64,000 nucleotides of DNA from JAOEGB01 sp041262585 (GCF_041262585.1 NZ_JBGCBZ010000029.1:21378-85377), one strand, 5' to 3'; positions 25,542-36,117 are shown, counted from the stretch's first letter. The notes: a model not told the origin generated them from the sequence alone. Program-made: numbers and translations.

Positions 25542-28500
25542 GGCCGTCGGCGTCGAGGAGGTCGACGGGGCGGACGGTGTCGTTCGACCGGACGTAGTGG
25601 AACGCCGCCCCCACCTTCTCCAGCGGCACCCCGGCCAGGGCCGCCCAGGCCATCCGGTAGGCCGCGAGCTGGATCGAGGCGGTGTCGGCCGCTTTGCCGG
25701 TGGGCCGCTCGCCCGTCTTCCAGTCGACCACGACGTAGCCGTCTCCCTCACGGAACACCGCGTCCATCCGGCCCCGCAGCAGCCGGTCAGCGATCATCGT
25801 CTCGAACGGCACCTCGAGATCGACCGGCTCCAGCCCGGCCCACTCGCTCTCCTCGAACCGCTCCTGCAGCTCCGCGAGGTGCACATCGGCCTCCGAGAGC
25901 TCGTCGGAGGCCCCCGGCAGCTCCAGATCGTCGATGAGCCGCTGCTGGCCCCAGCGTGACTCCAGCCAGCGGTGGAACGCCGTGCCCCGGCGGGCAAGCG
26001 GCGCGGGCTTTCTCGGCACCGGGCGCCGCACCTGCCGCGCGAACGCCGACGGATCGGTGGCCAGCGTCACGAGGGACGACACCGTGAGGCGCGCGGGCAG
26101 CTCCACGACGGCCCCGGCCCGATGCCGGTTCGCCTCGCGCTCCCTGAGCAGCAGGTCGGTGTCCCGCGCCCAGGCCCGCATCCGCTCCAGCTCCCAGTCC
26201 TTCAGGTCCGTACGGCTCTCGCCCCCCGCAGCCCCCTCGGCGTAGCCGACCGGACCAGCAACATCGGACCCGACCGGACCAGCGTCGGCGAAGCCCGCCA
26301 GGGCGTCCTCAACCAGTCGGGCGCCGTCCAGCACGGACTCGCGCACCGACACCGACGGCCACAGCGCCTCGGGGGGATCGGCGAGGAGCGGGTTCTCCTC
26401 GCTCTCGCCCAGCTCCCACTTGGCGACCTGGGCACCCGCGTCGCGGATCTCGGTGAGGAAGTCCGACGGCTCCAGCGCCTTCGATGCCGTGCCCCACCGG
26501 TAGCCCGAGGCGATCAGCAGGTAGTGGGCCCTCGTCACGGCGACGTAGGCCAGCCGCCGTTCCTCCAGGAGATCGCGGTCGCGGCAGCGCTCGTCGAAGT
26601 CGGCCAGGGCCTCCTTGTCCAGCCCCGCCAGCACCGGCAGGTCGGCCTTGTCACCACGAAGGGGGTAGGGCAGCTTGCGCGGGTTCTCCGTCCAGCGCGA
26701 GTTCGTCACAGGGGTGGCGGGGAACACGCTGCCCTTGGCCAGCCCGCCCTTCTGGGTGGTGAGCTGGGAGAGGCCCGGAACGACGACGACCGGCCATTCC
26801 AGCCCCTTGGACGCGTGGACCGTCATCAGCTTGACGCTGTTGGTGTCGCCGACCCGCCCGGCCTCCAGCCCGAACTCCTCGGTCTCGGCGGCCTTGAGGT
26901 AGGCGAGGAACGCGCCCAGCGTGGGGTCCTCCGAGTCGCCGGCGAACCGGGAGGCCGCGTCGAGGAACGCGTCGAGGTCGGCACGGGCGGCGAGCGGGCT
27001 GCCGCCCCGGGCCGCCACCTCGACGTCGAGCCCGAGCCGCCGCTCCACCTCGCTGATCAGATCCGGCAGGGGCTGCCCGGAATGGGAGCGAAGCAGGCGC
27101 AACTCCAGGGCGAGTGCGGGCAGCCGGACACGGGCCAGCGGTGAGAAGGCTTCCAGCCATTCCGGCCGATCCGGAACCTCGTCGAGCGCGTCGACCAGGC
27201 TGCCGCGCTCCTCGGCCAAGTCGGCCACGACCTGTTCGAGGGGGTCCTCTTCCTTCGGCCCTCGCCGAGTCTCGCGGTTGAGCTCACGGGCGTAGTCGCC
27301 CAGGATCTTCAGATCGGCCGGGCCGATCCGCCAGCGCGGTCCGGCGAGCAGACGCACCAGCGCGTCCCCCGCCGTCGGGTCGTACAGCGTCCGCAACGTC
27401 GCCACGATGTCGGCCACCTCGGGCACCGTGAGCAGGCCGCCGAGGCCCACCACCTCGACCGGGACGTCCCTGGCCTCGAGCGCCCGCCTCAGTGCCGGGA
27501 ACTGCGACCGCTTGCGGGCGAGGATGGCCACGTCTTGCGGTTGCAGGGCATTCCCCCGTTTGCCGCCACGCTCCCCTTCGCCCCAGGGGAGCCCGTCGGG
27601 AGCGCTGTCGAGGCCGAGTGTCCTCGCGACGCCCTCGGCGATCCACTCGGCCTCGTCCTCGGCCGTTTCGTGGAAGGCGCACACCACGCGCCCCCGCCCG
27701 GCCCGGTTGTCGCCGGGTACCAGCACCGGCACCTGACGGGCCTCCCGTCGCAGCGGGCCCTGCAGGGCGGCCGCGACCCCCAGCACCCGCTCCCCGTTGC
27801 GGAAGCTCACCGAGAGTTGACGCACGGGCGCCGGATCGCCCGTCGCCGTCGGGAAGTCCTGCGGGAACCGCGACAGGTTGCCCGCCGACGCGCCGCGCCA
27901 GCCGTAGATCGACTGGCAGGGGTCGCCCACGGCCGTGACGGGATGGCCTCCGCTGTAGAGAGCCCGGAGCAGCACGAGCTGGGCGTGGCTGGTGTCCTGA
28001 TACTCGTCGAGCAGCACGACCGAGAACCTGGACCGCTCCGACATGCCCACCTCGGGGTGCCGGGACGCGATCCGCGCGGCCAGGGCCATCTGGTCGCCGT
28101 AGTCGATGACCTCCCTGCTCCGCTTCAGGCGCTCGTACGCCTCGACCAGCGGGAGGAACTGCTCCCTGACGGCCTGGGTCTTGACCGGTTTCTGCTGGGC
28201 CAGGATCGTCCGTCCGGGGAGCGCGGCCAGGCGGTCCCGCAGCCAGTCGCCGACCTCGCGCACCTCATCGGGGCCGCGCAGATGCTCGGCCATCTCCCCG
28301 GCCAGCTCCAGCACGGCGGCGGTGACGCTCGGCGGCCCGAGATCCACCTTGTCCATCGGGCCGTCGTACTGCCCCACGACCCGGGCCGCCATCTGCCAGG
28401 CGACGGCGGGCGTCACCAGCCGCATGGTCGGCTCCAGCCCCTCGCGGAGCGCGTGATCGGTGACCAGCCGGGCGGCGTACGCGTGATAGGTGGAGATGGC

Positions 28501-28818
28501 CGGCTCCGTGTCGAGCAGTTCGGCCTCGACCAGGCCGGCGGCCGCCAGCCCGGCCAGCCGCTTGCGCACGCGCTCGGCCAGCTCGGCGGCGGCCTTCCGG
28601 GTGAAGGTGAGGCCGAGGATCTGCTCGGGCCGGGCGAGGCCGTTGGCCACCAGCCAGACGACCCGCCCCGCCATCGTCTCGCTCTTGCCCGATCCCGCGC
28701 CGGCCACGACGACGGCCGGCTCCAGCGGCGCCTCGATGACCGCCGCCTGCTCCGGCGTGGGCGGAAGGACGCCGAGCTTGCCGGCGAGGTCCACCGGGTT
28801 CAACGCGGGGCTCACCAT
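25504..28818 (-). CDS. adnB: Helicase-nuclease subunit AdnB
   Basis: 1104-aa subunit of the AdnAB motor-nuclease that resects double-strand breaks in actinobacteria. The N-terminal UvrD-like motor has VVVAGAGSGKSETM (about 37-50), VVLLDEYQDTSHAQ, AVGDPCQSIYGWRGA, LMTVHASKGLEWPVVVVPG and LAYVAVTRAHYLLIA. The C-terminal RecB-type nuclease shows GRMDAVFREGDGYVVVDWKTG, with the catalytic Asp and DWKT. AdnB is the main translocating subunit in mycobacteria. It lies 115 bases downstream of adnA, same strand, as expected. Confidence 0.93.
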   Translation of the reverse strand: MVSPALNPVDLAGKLGVLPPTPEQAAVIEAPLEPAVVVAGAGSGKSETMAGRVVWLVANGLARPEQILGLTFTRKAAAELAERVRKRLAGLAAAGLVEAELLDTEPAISTYHAYAARLVTDHALREGLEPTMRLVTPAVAWQMAARVVGQYDGPMDKVDLGPPSVTAAVLELAGEMAEHLRGPDEVREVGDWLRDRLAALPGRTILAQQKPVKTQAVREQFLPLVEAYERLKRSREVIDYGDQMALAARIASRHPEVGMSERSRFSVVLLDEYQDTSHAQLVLLRALYSGGHPVTAVGDPCQSIYGWRGASAGNLSRFPQDFPTATGDPAPVRQLSVSFRNGERVLGVAAALQGPLRREARQVPVLVPGDNRAGRGRVVCAFHETAEDEAEWIAEGVARTLGLDSAPDGLPWGEGERGGKRGNALQPQDVAILARKRSQFPALRRALEARDVPVEVVGLGGLLTVPEVADIVATLRTLYDPTAGDALVRLLAGPRWRIGPADLKILGDYARELNRETRRGPKEEDPLEQVVADLAEERGSLVDALDEVPDRPEWLEAFSPLARVRLPALALELRLLRSHSGQPLPDLISEVERRLGLDVEVAARGGSPLAARADLDAFLDAASRFAGDSEDPTLGAFLAYLKAAETEEFGLEAGRVGDTNSVKLMTVHASKGLEWPVVVVPGLSQLTTQKGGLAKGSVFPATPVTNSRWTENPRKLPYPLRGDKADLPVLAGLDKEALADFDERCRDRDLLEERRLAYVAVTRAHYLLIASGYRWGTASKALEPSDFLTEIRDAGAQVAKWELGESEENPLLADPPEALWPSVSVRESVLDGARLVEDALAGFADAGPVGSDVAGPVGYAEGAAGGESRTDLKDWELERMRAWARDTDLLLREREANRHRAGAVVELPARLTVSSLVTLATDPSAFARQVRRPVPRKPAPLARRGTAFHRWLESRWGQQRLIDDLELPGASDELSEADVHLAELQERFEESEWAGLEPVDLEVPFETMIADRLLRGRMDAVFREGDGYVVVDWKTGERPTGKAADTASIQLAAYRMAWAALAGVPLEKVGAAFHYVRSNDTVRPVDLLDADGLTALIHQIPSVE

Positions 28819-28870
28819 GACGCCATCCCCGCACGGACGGCCCGGCCCAGCGGTACGCGGACGGCCCGCG

Positions 28871-28906
28871 TGGTTCCGATGGTTCGCATGGTTCCGATGG
28901 TTCGCA
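28871..28906 (+). repeat. Tandem 18-bp repeat between adnA and adnB
   Basis: TGGTTCCGATGGTTCGCA occurs at 28871-28888 and 28889-28906, with further partial copies on both sides. It lies in the 115-base gap upstream of the adnB start. Confidence 0.85.
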
Positions 28907-28933
28907 TGGACGGGTCCGCTGGTTCGCGCGGGG

Positions 28934-31900
28934 TCAGCACACCTGGCCTCCGTTGTCGTTGACCGGGCAGGCTACCTTGGCCGCGCACGTGCGGCAGCCG
29001 TCGTTCACCTTCGCCACGAAGACCTTCGCCGACATCCCGGCGGCGACGGTCTCGACGAGCTCCTGCGCCCATTCGGGCTCCGAGTCCTCGCCGAGCGCGC
29101 GCTGGGCCTGCTCCTTGGCCCCTCCGGACGTGCCCGCCGCCTTGCCGACCTGGACGAGCGACGCGCCTCCCGGCTCCACCAGGCCATGCCGCTTGAACGC
29201 GCCGAGCAGCGTGGCGAGCTGATACACCCCGAGCTGCGGGTGCCGGTCGAGTTCGTCGTCCTTCGGCTTGGAGCTGCCGGTCTTGATGTCGATGATCACG
29301 GCCCTGCCGTCGCCGTCGCGCTCGACCCGGTCCACCCGGCCCTTGATGTGCACGCCGTCGGCGACCACCGCCGTGAACGCCTCCTCCAGCGCCACGAGCT
29401 CGCGCGGGTTCTCCTGGTGCCACCGTACGAACCGCTCGACCATCTGCTCGGCGACCTTGCGCTGCTTGCGGTTGAACCAGATGCCGCCGAAGTCGAGCTG
29501 GTCCCAGATGTCGTCGAGCCGGCGCCCAAGGTCGGCGCCGTCCTCCGTGGCCAGTACGGCTATCGCGTGGATGACCGTGCCGAGGCTCTGGGTGACGCTG
29601 GTGCCGCCCGCGCCGACCGCCGTCTCCAGCACCCAGCGGAGCCCGCACTTGGTGAAGCTCTCCACGGCCGAGGGGGAGATCCGCACGATGTCGTCGGGCC
29701 AGCCGAGGGGCCGGTCGTCGGAGATGGGCGTCATGGCGTACCACTCGCGCGGGCCGGCGCCGGGCACTCCGGCCCTGGCGAGCCGGGCGAGGTGGCCGGC
29801 CGCCTCGCGGCGCAGAGACTCGGGCCGGGTCGTGTCGCACACGGCCGCCCGCAGGTCCGCCACGAGCGCGGGCATGCTGAGCCACCGCGCCCGGTCGTCC
29901 ACAGTGGCCCCCTCGACCCCGCCGGGCAGCAGCTCGGTGAGGAACCGCGACGGCCGCTCGTCGGTGTCCTCGCCGCCGACGGCGGTCACCACCAGACTGC
30001 GGCGGGCCCGGGTCGCGGCGACGTAGAACAGCCGCCGTTCCTCGGCGAGGAGCTTGGACGCCAGTGCGGCCGTCGCCACCTGGGTCGTGTCCAGCGCCGT
30101 CCCCGCGGAGAGCTCGACGAGCGCCTCCGCGCCGAGCAGCGATCCCCGGAGCCGCAGGTCGGGCCAGACGCCCTCCTGGACGCCCGCGACCACGACGACG
30201 TCCCATTCCAGCCCCTTGGACCGGTGGGCCGTCAGGATCCGTACGGCGTCGCCCTCGGGCGCGTGCTCCGCGAGGGAGTCGCCCGCGATCTCCTGGGAGG
30301 TCAGGTCGTCGAGGAAGACCTCCACGCCCGCCTTGGGCAGCCGGTCGGCGAAGCGGGCAGCGTGGTCGAACAGCGCCACGACCCCGTCCATGTCGCGGTC
30401 GGCCTGCGCTCCCCTGGACCCGCCGGACAGGCTGGCGTCGGCCCACCGCTCGGCGAGGCCGCTGGCCTGCCAGATCTCCCACAGCACGTCCTCGGCGCCA
30501 CGGCCGTGCCGTACGGCGGCGCGGGCGAGCTTCAGTAGCCGGGCCACCCGTTCGGCGGGGGCGGCCACGTGCGGCTCGACGGGGATGAGCTCGCGGGCGT
30601 CGCGGAGAGCGGCCACCAGCATCTCGTCGGACGACCGCGGAGTGAACGGCAGGGCCGGCTGCTCGCCTGGGCCGGACGCGTCCGCGGCGTTCGACGCCGC
30701 CGCGGCCTCGTGCTCGGCGACCCGGAGCGCGCGGCGCAGGCGGCGCACTCCGATCATGTCCGTGCCGCCCAGCGGGCCGGTCAGCAGTTCCTCCGCCGTC
30801 GGGACGTCGAGGGTGGACGGCCGGGCGGCGGCCTTGAGCAGGGTGATCAGCGGGCGGACGCCGGGCTCCTGCACCAGCGGCACCTCGTCGCCCGCGACCA
30901 CGACCGGCACCCCTGCCGTGATGAGGGCCCTTCGCAGCAGGGGCACCTGCCGCGTGGCGCTGCGCACCAGCACGGCCATCCGCGACCAGGGCACGCCGTC
31001 GAGCAGGTGGGCCCGGCGCAGGGTGTCCGCCACGACGGCGGCCTCCTGGCTCTCGCTGTCGGCCAGCAGCACCCTGACCTCGCCCGGTTCGGCGTCATCG
31101 GCCGGCATCAGATCCCGGTGGCCGCCGCGCGCCGACCGGCCCCCGCCGCCCGGGGAAGGGGCCACGGGCAGGCGGGACGCGACGCGGCGGGAGGCTTCGA
31201 GCAGCTCCGGGCCGCTGCGGCGGCAGACGCGCAGGGCGACGACCGGGGCCTCCCGCCCGTCCAGCGTCCGGAACCTGTCGGGAAACCGCAGGATCCCCTG
31301 CACGTCCGCGCCGCGGAAGCCGTAGATCGACTGGTCGGGGTCCCCCACGGCGATCAGGTCGCGGCCCTCCCCCGCGAGCTGCTGGAGCAGGAACTCCTGG
31401 GCCGGATCGGTGTCCTGATACTCGTCCACGAGCACGACGTCGTAGGCGTCCCGCTCGCGCCGCCGTATGTCGCCGTCGGTCAGCAGCCCGGCGGCCTCGC
31501 GGATCAGCTCGGCGTAGTCGAGCGAGGGCACCGGGTCGAGGTCGAAGCGGTCCTGGTAGCGGCCGGAGAACAGCCCGGCGGCCTCCCAGTCGGGCCGGCC
31601 GTGCTCACGGCCCAGATGGACGAGCGCGTCGCCGTCCAGCCCGCGCTCGGCCGCCCGGGACAGGAAGTCGCGCAGTTCCTCGGCGAACCCGCGCGTCTTC
31701 AGCACCTCGCGCATCCGGTCGGGCCAGTGCCGCGCGCCGTCCTCCAGCTCGCCGTGGAGCAGCCGCCGGATCTCCAGAAGCTGCTCGGGGCCGGTCAGCA
31801 GCCTGGGCGGCGGCTCTCCGGCCTGTACGGCCTCGCGGCGCAGCAGCGCGTACGCGTAGCTGTGGAAGGTGAGGGCGAGAGGCGTCCTGGTAGTCCTGCG

Positions 31901-32170
31901 CATCCGTCCCGTGATGCGCTCGCGCAACTCGCCCGCGGCCTTGCGGCTGAAGGTGAGCACGAGGACCCGCTCCGGATCGACGCCGCGCCGCTCGATCCGG
32001 TCGACCACGGTCTCCACGATCGTGGTGGTCTTGCCCGTGCCGGGTCCCGCCAGCACGAGCAGGGGACCGCTCTCGTGCTCGACGACGGCGCGTTGGTGCT
32101 CGTCCAGCACGGGAACGGCACGCCGTCCCACGCCGCCCCGGCGCACCAGCCGGTAGTTCTGACCACTCAC
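28934..32170 (-). CDS. adnA: Helicase-nuclease subunit AdnA with Fe-S nuclease domain
   Basis: 1078-aa partner of AdnB. The N-terminal motor has LVLAGPGTGKTTTI (38-51), VVLVDEYQDTDPAQE, AVGDPDQSIYGFRGAD, LTAHRSKGLEWDVVVVAG and LFYVAATRARRSLVV. The nuclease domain contains GRVDRVERDGDGRAVIIDIKTG. Four cysteines bracket it: one in FTKCGLRW and three in DGCRTCAAKVACP, the AddB/AdnA iron-sulfur clamp. GTG 32170 starts the gene; upstream bases to 32324 show no gene. It is transcribed ahead of adnB. Confidence 0.93.
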   Translation of the reverse strand: MSGQNYRLVRRGGVGRRAVPVLDEHQRAVVEHESGPLLVLAGPGTGKTTTIVETVVDRIERRGVDPERVLVLTFSRKAAGELRERITGRMRRTTRTPLALTFHSYAYALLRREAVQAGEPPPRLLTGPEQLLEIRRLLHGELEDGARHWPDRMREVLKTRGFAEELRDFLSRAAERGLDGDALVHLGREHGRPDWEAAGLFSGRYQDRFDLDPVPSLDYAELIREAAGLLTDGDIRRRERDAYDVVLVDEYQDTDPAQEFLLQQLAGEGRDLIAVGDPDQSIYGFRGADVQGILRFPDRFRTLDGREAPVVALRVCRRSGPELLEASRRVASRLPVAPSPGGGGRSARGGHRDLMPADDAEPGEVRVLLADSESQEAAVVADTLRRAHLLDGVPWSRMAVLVRSATRQVPLLRRALITAGVPVVVAGDEVPLVQEPGVRPLITLLKAAARPSTLDVPTAEELLTGPLGGTDMIGVRRLRRALRVAEHEAAAASNAADASGPGEQPALPFTPRSSDEMLVAALRDARELIPVEPHVAAPAERVARLLKLARAAVRHGRGAEDVLWEIWQASGLAERWADASLSGGSRGAQADRDMDGVVALFDHAARFADRLPKAGVEVFLDDLTSQEIAGDSLAEHAPEGDAVRILTAHRSKGLEWDVVVVAGVQEGVWPDLRLRGSLLGAEALVELSAGTALDTTQVATAALASKLLAEERRLFYVAATRARRSLVVTAVGGEDTDERPSRFLTELLPGGVEGATVDDRARWLSMPALVADLRAAVCDTTRPESLRREAAGHLARLARAGVPGAGPREWYAMTPISDDRPLGWPDDIVRISPSAVESFTKCGLRWVLETAVGAGGTSVTQSLGTVIHAIAVLATEDGADLGRRLDDIWDQLDFGGIWFNRKQRKVAEQMVERFVRWHQENPRELVALEEAFTAVVADGVHIKGRVDRVERDGDGRAVIIDIKTGSSKPKDDELDRHPQLGVYQLATLLGAFKRHGLVEPGGASLVQVGKAAGTSGGAKEQAQRALGEDSEPEWAQELVETVAAGMSAKVFVAKVNDGCRTCAAKVACPVNDNGGQVC

Positions 32171-32324
32171 AACTCAGAATTCCACCAGAACCCTGGGGTA
32201 GATCGTGCCCGAATGACCAGTACAGCGTGCTGTGGTCTCAACAAACGGCACGACACGCCGAGCCATCACCAGCGGATCTGGTCTGACCTCGGTGTAATCG
32301 CGGGCAATCCGGATGGGGCACGGC

Positions 32325-35219
32325 TCAGGACGAGAAGACGTGATCCACCAGGCGTGCCGCGGCCTTGCCGTTGTCGTGGGGGGCGTAGGTCCGGGCGAAC
32401 GCGGCGTAGCGGTCGGCCAGCTTCGCCGCGACCGTGTCGATCGTCCGCAGGACCTCGACCACCTCGGCCGAGGTCTCCAGCCGCGGGCCGGGCCGCTGCG
32501 ACTCCAGATCGAGGTACAACCCGCGGGTGGAGCGGTATTTCGCGAGGTCCGGAGTGAACAGCACGACCGGCCGTCCCGTCGCCACGAAGTCGAATAGCGA
32601 GGACGAGTAGTCGGTGACCAGCACGTCGGCGATCAGCAGCAGATCGGCCATGTCCGGATATGTCGTGACGTCGATGGCGAAGCCCTCATGAGGCAACACG
32701 TGCGGGAACGCCTGCATGGCGTGGCCGCGCACCAGCACGACGTGATCCTCGCCGAGGACCCGCTTGGCGTCCACCAGGTCGAGCCGGACCGAGGCGTTCC
32801 TGCGGTCGTAGTCGCGGAAGGTCGGCGCGTAGAGGACGACGCGCTTGCCCTCCGGAACGCCGACGCGCCGCCTGATCTCGGCGGCCGCCGGCCCGCGCTC
32901 GGCCGCGGCCAGCACGTCGTTGCGGGGATAGCCGAACTCCAGGATCTGGCCCTCGTAGCCGAACGCCTTCCGCAGCACGTCGGAGGCCCAGCCGCTCTGG
33001 GAGAGCAGCACGTCCCAGCCGCGCACCTCGGCGGCCTGCCGGTGCCAGACGGGCGGCCGCGGCTCCCGCTTCATGTGCGCCTGGTCGCGCCCGATGTGCT
33101 TGACCGGCGTGCCGTGCCAGGTCTGCACGCAGACCTGGTCGTCCCGGGTGCGGAACCACGCCGGGAGGAAGCCGTTGGTCACGACGTAGCGCGAGCGGGC
33201 GAGCGCCTCGTAGTGCTCGCGGCTGCCGTCGCGGACGACCGTCGGGACGATGCCGTCGCCAAGGCCGAGCTCCCGCGAGCCCGGCGGCACGAAGGCTCCG
33301 TCGCGGACGACCCAGATGTGCTCGCCCTCGTCGCCGCGCCGCAGGCGCTCCTCGTAGATCGCACGCGGATTGTCGGAGTAGGACCGGCCGTCGAAGGAGG
33401 CGTAGACGGTGGCCTCGCGCAGCGGGCGGGCCCGCTCCGCCGGGTAGAAGGTGCGGCTGAGCGCCCAGACGCCCGCCGCGCTCCGCTCGTCGCCGGGCCG
33501 GTCCTCGGCCGCCACGAGCACGGGCACGTCGAACCGGGTGGCGACGAACCGGTACACCCGGCCCGAGATCGTCCGGGGGCTCTCGTCGAGCCCGTCCAGC
33601 GCGGCGTGGTCGAACCGGACCGGCACCATGGCCGGGCCGTACCGATCCGGAGGCGCCACGGACAGGTTCCAGGTGCCCTCGGAGAGCGGCACGCTCGACC
33701 CGAAGCGCGGCATCGCGCCGGGCGAGAGCCGTACGGAGAACCGGTCGCCGTCACGCTCGGCGGGCACCCGGATCGTGAGCCCGCCGCGGTGCCGCAGCAC
33801 GAGGTCACGCGGCCCGGGGTCGGCGTCGGGGTACCGCCCGGTGAGCGTCAGGGAGTCGTCGCGCCACTCGGCCGAGGTGATGACCGGCAGGATCTTGTGG
33901 CCGGAGATCACCACCCGGTCGCGGCGGTCGCCCTGGACGGTGATCTCGCGGTCGCCGACGATCAGCCGCGTCTCGTCGGCGCCCTCCAGCATCACCGCCG
34001 CGGCGGGGTCGCCCTTGGGCTCGACCCACAGCCGCCGGGCATCCCAGGTCAGCATGGTCTGCACGGCGACGGCCAGCGAGAAGCGGGTGCCGCCGTCGGC
34101 CGGGGTGAAGTCCGCCGACATGCGGTGGCCGCCCACCCGGGCCTTGCCCTTTGTGACGGGTCTGCCGGGGAGGAATCCGGTCAGCTCGACCATGGGGCCG
34201 TCCAGCCGGACACCGGTCAGCTCGGCCCGGGTCGGCTGGAGCACCACCTGGAGGGCCTTGTCGGAGGTCCACACAGGACGCACCCACCACCGCGACCGGA
34301 CCCGCAGCCCGGCCGGGCGCTCCGTGCGGCCGATCGCGGGACCCCGGAGGGGACCCCTGGCCCGCGCGGCACGGCTCCAGATGACGATCTCGGCCCGCCA
34401 GGTCGTGGTGTCCTGGACGGTGTGGCGGCGCCGGAGCAGCCGCTTCCCTCCACGCACGACGGCCCGCAGCCCGGCGCGCCAGCGGAGCGAGAGCGGGTTC
34501 AGCTCGGCGGTGAACCCGGCCCAGTCGTAGTTGCAGCCAGGCTCCTTGGCGTCGTGCGTCGCCTCGGGCCGATAGATTCGCTTGGTCTTGAGCGTCACCG
34601 GGGGCAGCCACCGGGGGCCGCGCAGCACGACCGTGGCGCGGTTGAAGCGGCCGCTCCGGACGGACAGCCCGGCGAGGTAGGCATGGCCCGTGATCCGCAG
34701 GCGGCCGTCCGCCCACGTGATGTCGTCGATCTGGGTGACCGGCACGAGGTCGGCCGCCCGGAGGCGCAGCAGCTCGGGCTCCACCTCCACGGGCAGGTCG
34801 GCATACCACCGCAGGCCCTTGCGCACCCGGCGGGACGGCTCCGCGGCGGCGGCGGCCAGCTTGGCCAGCACGTCGCTTTCGGCGAGCTCCTCGGGATCAC
34901 GGGTCTCGATCAGGTGGAAGGCGACCCGGCGGCCGACCGGGAGGTCGCGCTTGACCTTGGGATCCACTTCCGCGAGATACGGCCGGAGGGAGTCGATCGC
35001 CTGGCGGCGCCGCCCGGGGCCGCGCTTGGCCGCCGCGTCGAGCCGGAGCCCGAGCGATCCGGCGAGCGCCTCCCGGTCGACCTCGCGACGCTCCGCCCCG
35101 GTCAGGCCGCCTTCGCGGACCAGTGCGACCAGGGCTTCGATGGGCTCGCCCCGGTCATAAAGCTCCTGGACAGCCCGCAATCGGTCGGCGACGGCGTCGC
35201 TCGTGCGTGCGGGTGTCAT
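32325..35219 (-). CDS. CDP-glycerol glycerophosphotransferase-like (TagF-type) protein
   Basis: 964-aa protein. The C-terminal ~380 residues form a glycerophosphotransferase/teichoic acid polymerase-type domain (PF04464): VVTNGFLPAWF, VQTWHGTPVKHIGRD, VLYAPTFRDYD, VLVRGHAM, and VLVTDYSSSLFDFVATGRPVVLF. These carry the His residues seen in TagF-like enzymes. The N-terminal ~580 residues are beta-rich and unlike TagF, perhaps substrate or surface binding. It would polymerise or attach glycerol-phosphate-like units in a cell-wall teichoic acid; no tag/tar gene is adjacent. ATG at 35219. Confidence 0.82.
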   Translation of the reverse strand: MTPARTSDAVADRLRAVQELYDRGEPIEALVALVREGGLTGAERREVDREALAGSLGLRLDAAAKRGPGRRRQAIDSLRPYLAEVDPKVKRDLPVGRRVAFHLIETRDPEELAESDVLAKLAAAAAEPSRRVRKGLRWYADLPVEVEPELLRLRAADLVPVTQIDDITWADGRLRITGHAYLAGLSVRSGRFNRATVVLRGPRWLPPVTLKTKRIYRPEATHDAKEPGCNYDWAGFTAELNPLSLRWRAGLRAVVRGGKRLLRRRHTVQDTTTWRAEIVIWSRAARARGPLRGPAIGRTERPAGLRVRSRWWVRPVWTSDKALQVVLQPTRAELTGVRLDGPMVELTGFLPGRPVTKGKARVGGHRMSADFTPADGGTRFSLAVAVQTMLTWDARRLWVEPKGDPAAAVMLEGADETRLIVGDREITVQGDRRDRVVISGHKILPVITSAEWRDDSLTLTGRYPDADPGPRDLVLRHRGGLTIRVPAERDGDRFSVRLSPGAMPRFGSSVPLSEGTWNLSVAPPDRYGPAMVPVRFDHAALDGLDESPRTISGRVYRFVATRFDVPVLVAAEDRPGDERSAAGVWALSRTFYPAERARPLREATVYASFDGRSYSDNPRAIYEERLRRGDEGEHIWVVRDGAFVPPGSRELGLGDGIVPTVVRDGSREHYEALARSRYVVTNGFLPAWFRTRDDQVCVQTWHGTPVKHIGRDQAHMKREPRPPVWHRQAAEVRGWDVLLSQSGWASDVLRKAFGYEGQILEFGYPRNDVLAAAERGPAAAEIRRRVGVPEGKRVVLYAPTFRDYDRRNASVRLDLVDAKRVLGEDHVVLVRGHAMQAFPHVLPHEGFAIDVTTYPDMADLLLIADVLVTDYSSSLFDFVATGRPVVLFTPDLAKYRSTRGLYLDLESQRPGPRLETSAEVVEVLRTIDTVAAKLADRYAAFARTYAPHDNGKAAARLVDHVFSS

Positions 35220-35270
35220 AAGGGAGGCACCACCCTTCGGAGACCGGTGTTCTAGAAATGGTAATGCCGG

Positions 35271-35588
35271 TCACAGGGTCCGCCCGTCCCATCGAGCCGC
35301 ACGCATGTCCGCCCGGCCCCTTTTCACGGGGGTTCCTTCCTGGCGCCACCTGGCGAGACACTCGGTTTCCAGGCCAGGTGCGGGACTTCCGTCGGCCCGG
35401 ATCACGCGCCACCAGGGCACGCCGCCGCCCCACAGGGACATCACCCGGCCGACCTGCCGGGGGCCGCCCTCGCCGAGGTACTCCGCCACGTCCCCGTAGG
35501 ACATGACCCTGCCCGGCGGGATGCGCTCGACCACGCCGAGCACCCGCTCGGCATACGGCGTCGGCTCGCGATGGGCGCGCTGCCCCAT
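35271..35588 (-). CDS. Alkyltransferase-like protein (ATL)
   Basis: 105-aa MGMT C-terminal-type fold. It has the helix-turn-helix region IPPGRVMSYGDVAEYLG and RQVGRVMS, but at the active site PWWRVI replaces the PCHRV of alkyltransferases, so the acceptor cysteine is missing. ATLs bind O6-alkylguanine and recruit nucleotide excision repair rather than repairing directly. The homologue Rv3204 occupies a similar place in mycobacteria. Confidence 0.9.
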   Translation of the reverse strand: MGQRAHREPTPYAERVLGVVERIPPGRVMSYGDVAEYLGEGGPRQVGRVMSLWGGGVPWWRVIRADGSPAPGLETECLARWRQEGTPVKRGRADMRAARWDGRTL

Positions 35589-35644
35589 TCAGGCGTGTCC
35601 ATTCGGGACGTGGCTCTCAGATCCGCGCGCGAACGGCGTGGCTC

Positions 35645-36016
35645 TCAGGTGCTCCACTCGGAGGGCCCGGCCTCGATGATCTCTTCCAGCTTGCCGAACT
35701 CGTAGCTCGCCGAGCCGTTTATCTGCTCGACGACGCCGTTCCTGATCCCGTAGGCCTCGCCGTCCTCGCCGACCAGCCGCGCGCCCATCAGATCGGTGAG
35801 GCGGGCGAGCTGGGCCACCTGCCAGTCCGATCCCGGCTGACCGATCAGCCGTCCCGACCAGGTCGCGACGTGGTGCACGGAGTCGCCGTGCCGCGCGACA
35901 ACCTCGCCGGCCTCGTGCGACCCGCGCAGCTCGAATCCGGCCTCCGCCGAAACCACGCTCGCGAGTTCGGCGTAGGCGAGCGGTGCTTCCCGCTCTACGC
36001 GCAGCTCGTACCCCAT
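35645..36016 (-). CDS. Hypothetical 123-aa protein
   Basis: Starts MGYELRVEREAPLAYAEL at ATG 36016 and contains GIRNGVVEQINGSASYEF near the C-terminus. Mixed alpha-beta composition, no signal peptide, no membrane segment and no cysteine. I do not recognise a family; similar small proteins of unknown function are common in this order. Upstream of the start no convincing ribosome site is visible. It is on the same strand as ATL and the subtilase genes. Confidence 0.65.
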   Translation of the reverse strand: MGYELRVEREAPLAYAELASVVSAEAGFELRGSHEAGEVVARHGDSVHHVATWSGRLIGQPGSDWQVAQLARLTDLMGARLVGEDGEAYGIRNGVVEQINGSASYEFGKLEEIIEAGPSEWST

Positions 36017-36117
36017 GAGGCGGGACCTTAGCGAAACTTGACCCCGTCCTGTCACAGGAAACCGGAACATCCCTGGGACCGCAGCCGAAACGCGGCCAAA
36101 TGGCGGCCAACATGTGA